A stretch of DNA of 8,797 bases, taken from the NCBI GenBank assembly GCA_013044305.1, contig JABEUT010000254.1:1-8797 (forward strand), in the 5' to 3' direction. Under the pieces are notes generated by a model. It was not told the origin of the DNA and did not search any database. It saw nothing but the letters and a program-made list of their open reading frames with translations. Positions 7,529 through 8,797 of the stretch are shown here, piece by piece (positions within the stretch are counted from its first letter, which is position 1; each line of letters begins with the position of its first letter). This DNA comes from Bacteroidia bacterium (lineage in GTDB: Bacteria > Bacteroidota > Bacteroidia > JABEUT01). The position numbers and the translations under genes are program-made.

Positions 7529-7600
7529 CCGGGGTTCACCCGTAAATCAGGGGCTTCGCCGGACGAATATCGTCCTTCTCTTGCGGCGACGCAACTCCCG
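7529..7600. terminator. Convergent 3' region with small hairpins, possible bidirectional terminator
   Basis: Seventy-two bases separate two genes that converge. Two perfect short stems are visible: CGGG/CCCG (7530-7533 with 7539-7542) and GGACGA/TCGTCC (7561-7566 with 7570-7575, loop ATA). The second is followed on the plus strand by TTCTCTTG, a poor T-tract. The position suits termination in both directions, but the stems are short and the call is tentative. Confidence 0.35.
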
Positions 7601-8797
7601 TCAGGCTCTTATTCCAATCACGCATACATCATCTGTTTGTTCCAGTTCACCTTTCCAATTTTCAAACTCTTTTTCCAATATTTGTTTTTGCCGGGCCAAT
7701 GGCTGGCGGCTAACAGTCAATAGCTCTTCCTTAAGTTTTTGGTATTTGAATTTTTTACCTTTTGGTCCGCCGAACTGGTCAGCAAAGCCATCAGTAAACA
7801 AATATAAAGTATCGCCCTTATTTAGAGCAAGAGAGTGGGTGTTGAAGGGTGTTGGGTTGTCATTTTTACCAATGGGTTGCTTATCGGCGGGTATTTCCTC
7901 CAACACCATATCCCTTACCCCATGCTCCTTACCCCTTACTACCCACAGCGGGTTATAAGCGCCAGCCCATTGTATTTCGAGGCTATCGGCTATTGGCTGA
8001 CGCCCGCCTGCCAACACAGTTCGGGCAGGGCTGATAGCCAATAGGGATATATCCATTCCGTCCTGAATACTGCCTTCGCTCTTCTCAAAGGTTTCCAATA
8101 CCAGTTCTCTTGTTTTATCAAGTATTTTTCCGGGTTCGGTAATATGAAATTCTTTAACGGCTCTGTTCAGGGCATTGGAGCAAACTACGCTTACCAGCGC
8201 CCCCGGCACGCCATGACCGGTACAATCGCAGGCGGCAATGAGAATTACCTCACCCCCAACCCCTCTCCATGTGGAGAGGGGAGAAAGGGGTGAGGTTGAT
8301 GAGGTGGCCGGGGCGAGGTTAACGCACTCCATCCAGTAAAAGTCGCCCGCTACAATGTCCTTAGGTTTATAAAGCACAAAAGATTCAGGGAAGTGTTTTT
8401 CAATTAAACTCAATGGCGGTAATATGGCGTCCTGCAAGCGTTTGGCATAGGTGATGGAGTCAATTATATCCTTGTTTTTCTGTTCAATGACCAGGTTCTT
8501 GTGCTCCACTTCGGCTTTTTGTTCGGCAATAATCTGTGTCTTTTTTCTGTTCTGCTGCAGGCTCCGGAAAATACTGAATGCAAGCAAAAGAACAAGCAGT
8601 AATCCTGCCGAAACGGCATAAATAATGCTGTTTTGTCTTTTCACCTCCTCGTTGTGAATGGCGTCAATTTCGGCTTGATGGGCTTTGGCGGAGTCCTGTT
8701 GTTGCTGAAACTTAAAGGTAAGTTCTTTGCGCGTCAGGGCTTTACTTTTGTCCATATTGAAGAGCGTATCTTTCAATACCATAGCTTTTTTGAACCA
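7601..8797 (-). CDS. Membrane-anchored SpoIIE/PP2C-type phosphatase, 5' part missing
   Basis: The frame is open to the right edge, so 398 residues of a longer protein are visible (numbered here from the edge). In this family an N-terminal TPR sensor usually precedes what is seen; the first residues (KKAMVLKDTLFNMDKSKAL) look like the end of such a region. A membrane helix follows at about 58-77, then a coiled coil to about 112, the linker ITYAKRLQDAILPP, and a SpoIIE-type PP2C domain to the end. Metal-site and core motifs are intact: GDFYW (D152), CDCTGHGVPGA (D191), DGMDISL, FTDGFADQFGGPKGKKF (D336) and TDDVCVIGI (D389/D390). Such enzymes dephosphorylate Ser/Thr partners, commonly anti-sigma-factor antagonists; the partner here is unknown. 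Three loops are lengthened in frame by repeat-like DNA, at residues 168-184, about 252-270 and about 286-298. All three lie between conserved blocks, so the enzyme may well be active. Confidence 0.9.
   Translation of the reverse strand, partial: WFKKAMVLKDTLFNMDKSKALTRKELTFKFQQQQDSAKAHQAEIDAIHNEEVKRQNSIIYAVSAGLLLVLLLAFSIFRSLQQNRKKTQIIAEQKAEVEHKNLVIEQKNKDIIDSITYAKRLQDAILPPLSLIEKHFPESFVLYKPKDIVAGDFYWMECVNLAPATSSTSPLSPLSTWRGVGGEVILIAACDCTGHGVPGALVSVVCSNALNRAVKEFHITEPGKILDKTRELVLETFEKSEGSIQDGMDISLLAISPARTVLAGGRQPIADSLEIQWAGAYNPLWVVRGKEHGVRDMVLEEIPADKQPIGKNDNPTPFNTHSLALNKGDTLYLFTDGFADQFGGPKGKKFKYQKLKEELLTVSRQPLARQKQILEKEFENWKGELEQTDDVCVIGIRA
7906..7940. repeat. Five tandem 7-bp units inside the phosphatase gene
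   Basis: Exact period 7: CCATATC at 7906, CCTTACC at 7913, CCATGCT at 7920, CCTTACC at 7927 and CCTTACT at 7934. All units begin CC, and two are identical. On the coding strand this gives the GKEHGVRDM segment, placed between WVVR and the conserved ADKQPIG block, a stretch I recall as about seven residues shorter in relatives. Because 7 is not a multiple of 3, unit number is constrained by reading frame. Confidence 0.65.
7981..8044. repeat. Imperfect palindrome inside the phosphatase gene (element 2)
   Basis: Outer arms CTATTGGCT (7990-7998) and AGCCAATAG (8036-8044) pair over 9 bp. An inner hairpin pairs CCTGCC (8007-8012) with GGCAGG (8024-8029) around the loop AACACAGTTCG. An alternative outer pairing joins GGCTATC (7981-7987) to GATAGCC (8033-8039). 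On the coding strand it supplies residues from LLAIS through PARTVLAGGRQPIA, between the conserved DGMDIS and the WAGAYNPLW block, where I recall family members being roughly a dozen residues shorter. Confidence 0.75.
8247..8296. repeat. 50-bp double-stem palindrome inside the phosphatase gene (element 1)
   Basis: Outer arms ACCTCACCCC (8247-8256) and GGGGTGAGGT (8287-8296) pair perfectly over 10 bp. Inner arms CCCCTCTCC (8260-8268) and GGAGAGGGG (8273-8281) pair over 9 bp around ATGT. The two stems are separated by a small internal loop (CAA against AGAAA). The sequence resembles a GC-rich dispersed palindrome that I recall from many bacterial genomes. It codes for TSPLSPLSTWRGVGGEV, between GDFYW and CDCTGHG, where relatives have only a short loop. 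Confidence 0.85.
8301..8320. repeat. Degenerate half-copy next to element 1
   Basis: On the coding strand 8320-8301 begins AACCTCGCCCC and element 1 begins AACCTCACCCC (from 8297), 10 of 11 identical and separated by about 12 bases. This looks like a decayed arm of the same repeat family, and it codes for the low-complexity NLAPATSS segment ahead of element 1. Confidence 0.45.

Noticed and set aside
7601..8797. Phosphatase as a pseudogene because of its three insertions.
   Set aside because: The frame is uninterrupted and all recognised metal-site motifs, including the last TDD, are present.

Overview
The window comes from a member of the Bacteroidota. Three things point there. The first gene ends in a type IX secretion (T9SS) C-terminal sorting domain, a system confined to that phylum and close relatives. 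IspH is the long form of about 400 residues common in the phylum. Several genes are preceded by the Bacteroidetes -7 promoter element TAnnTTTG rather than by a sigma70 promoter plus a strong Shine-Dalgarno site. I cannot name the genus.

Layout. Position 2-799 (+) is the 3' part of a secreted T9SS cargo protein. Next is ispH (881-2101, +), the last enzyme of the MEP isoprenoid pathway. A leftward block follows, convergent with ispH: hemA (glutamyl-tRNA reductase, 6067-4808), a 326-base gap, a soluble PAS-PAS-HisKA_2 histidine kinase (4481-2952) and, 32 bases after it, a REC-LytTR response regulator (2919-2170). The kinase and regulator look like one operon and one two-component system. Upstream of hemA, on the same strand, lies a small outer-membrane beta-barrel protein (6899-6216). 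After a divergent promoter region of about 300 bases comes a small rightward gene of unknown function (7202-7528). It converges on the 3' end of a membrane-anchored SpoIIE/PP2C-type phosphatase (7601 to beyond the right edge, -), whose N-terminal sensor part lies outside the window.

The most unusual signal is inside the phosphatase. Its PP2C domain keeps the catalytic motifs I can recognise, but three variable loops are lengthened in frame by sequences that look like repetitive DNA: a 50-bp double-stem palindrome (8247-8296), a second unrelated palindrome of about 55-64 bp (7981-8044), and five tandem 7-bp units (7906-7940). This resembles the in-gene palindromic elements known from Rickettsia (RPEs), but with three unrelated repeat types in one domain. 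Copy number elsewhere in the genome cannot be seen from here.

The other genes are ordinary housekeeping or envelope functions. No tRNA, rRNA, CRISPR array, transposase or phage gene was recognised.
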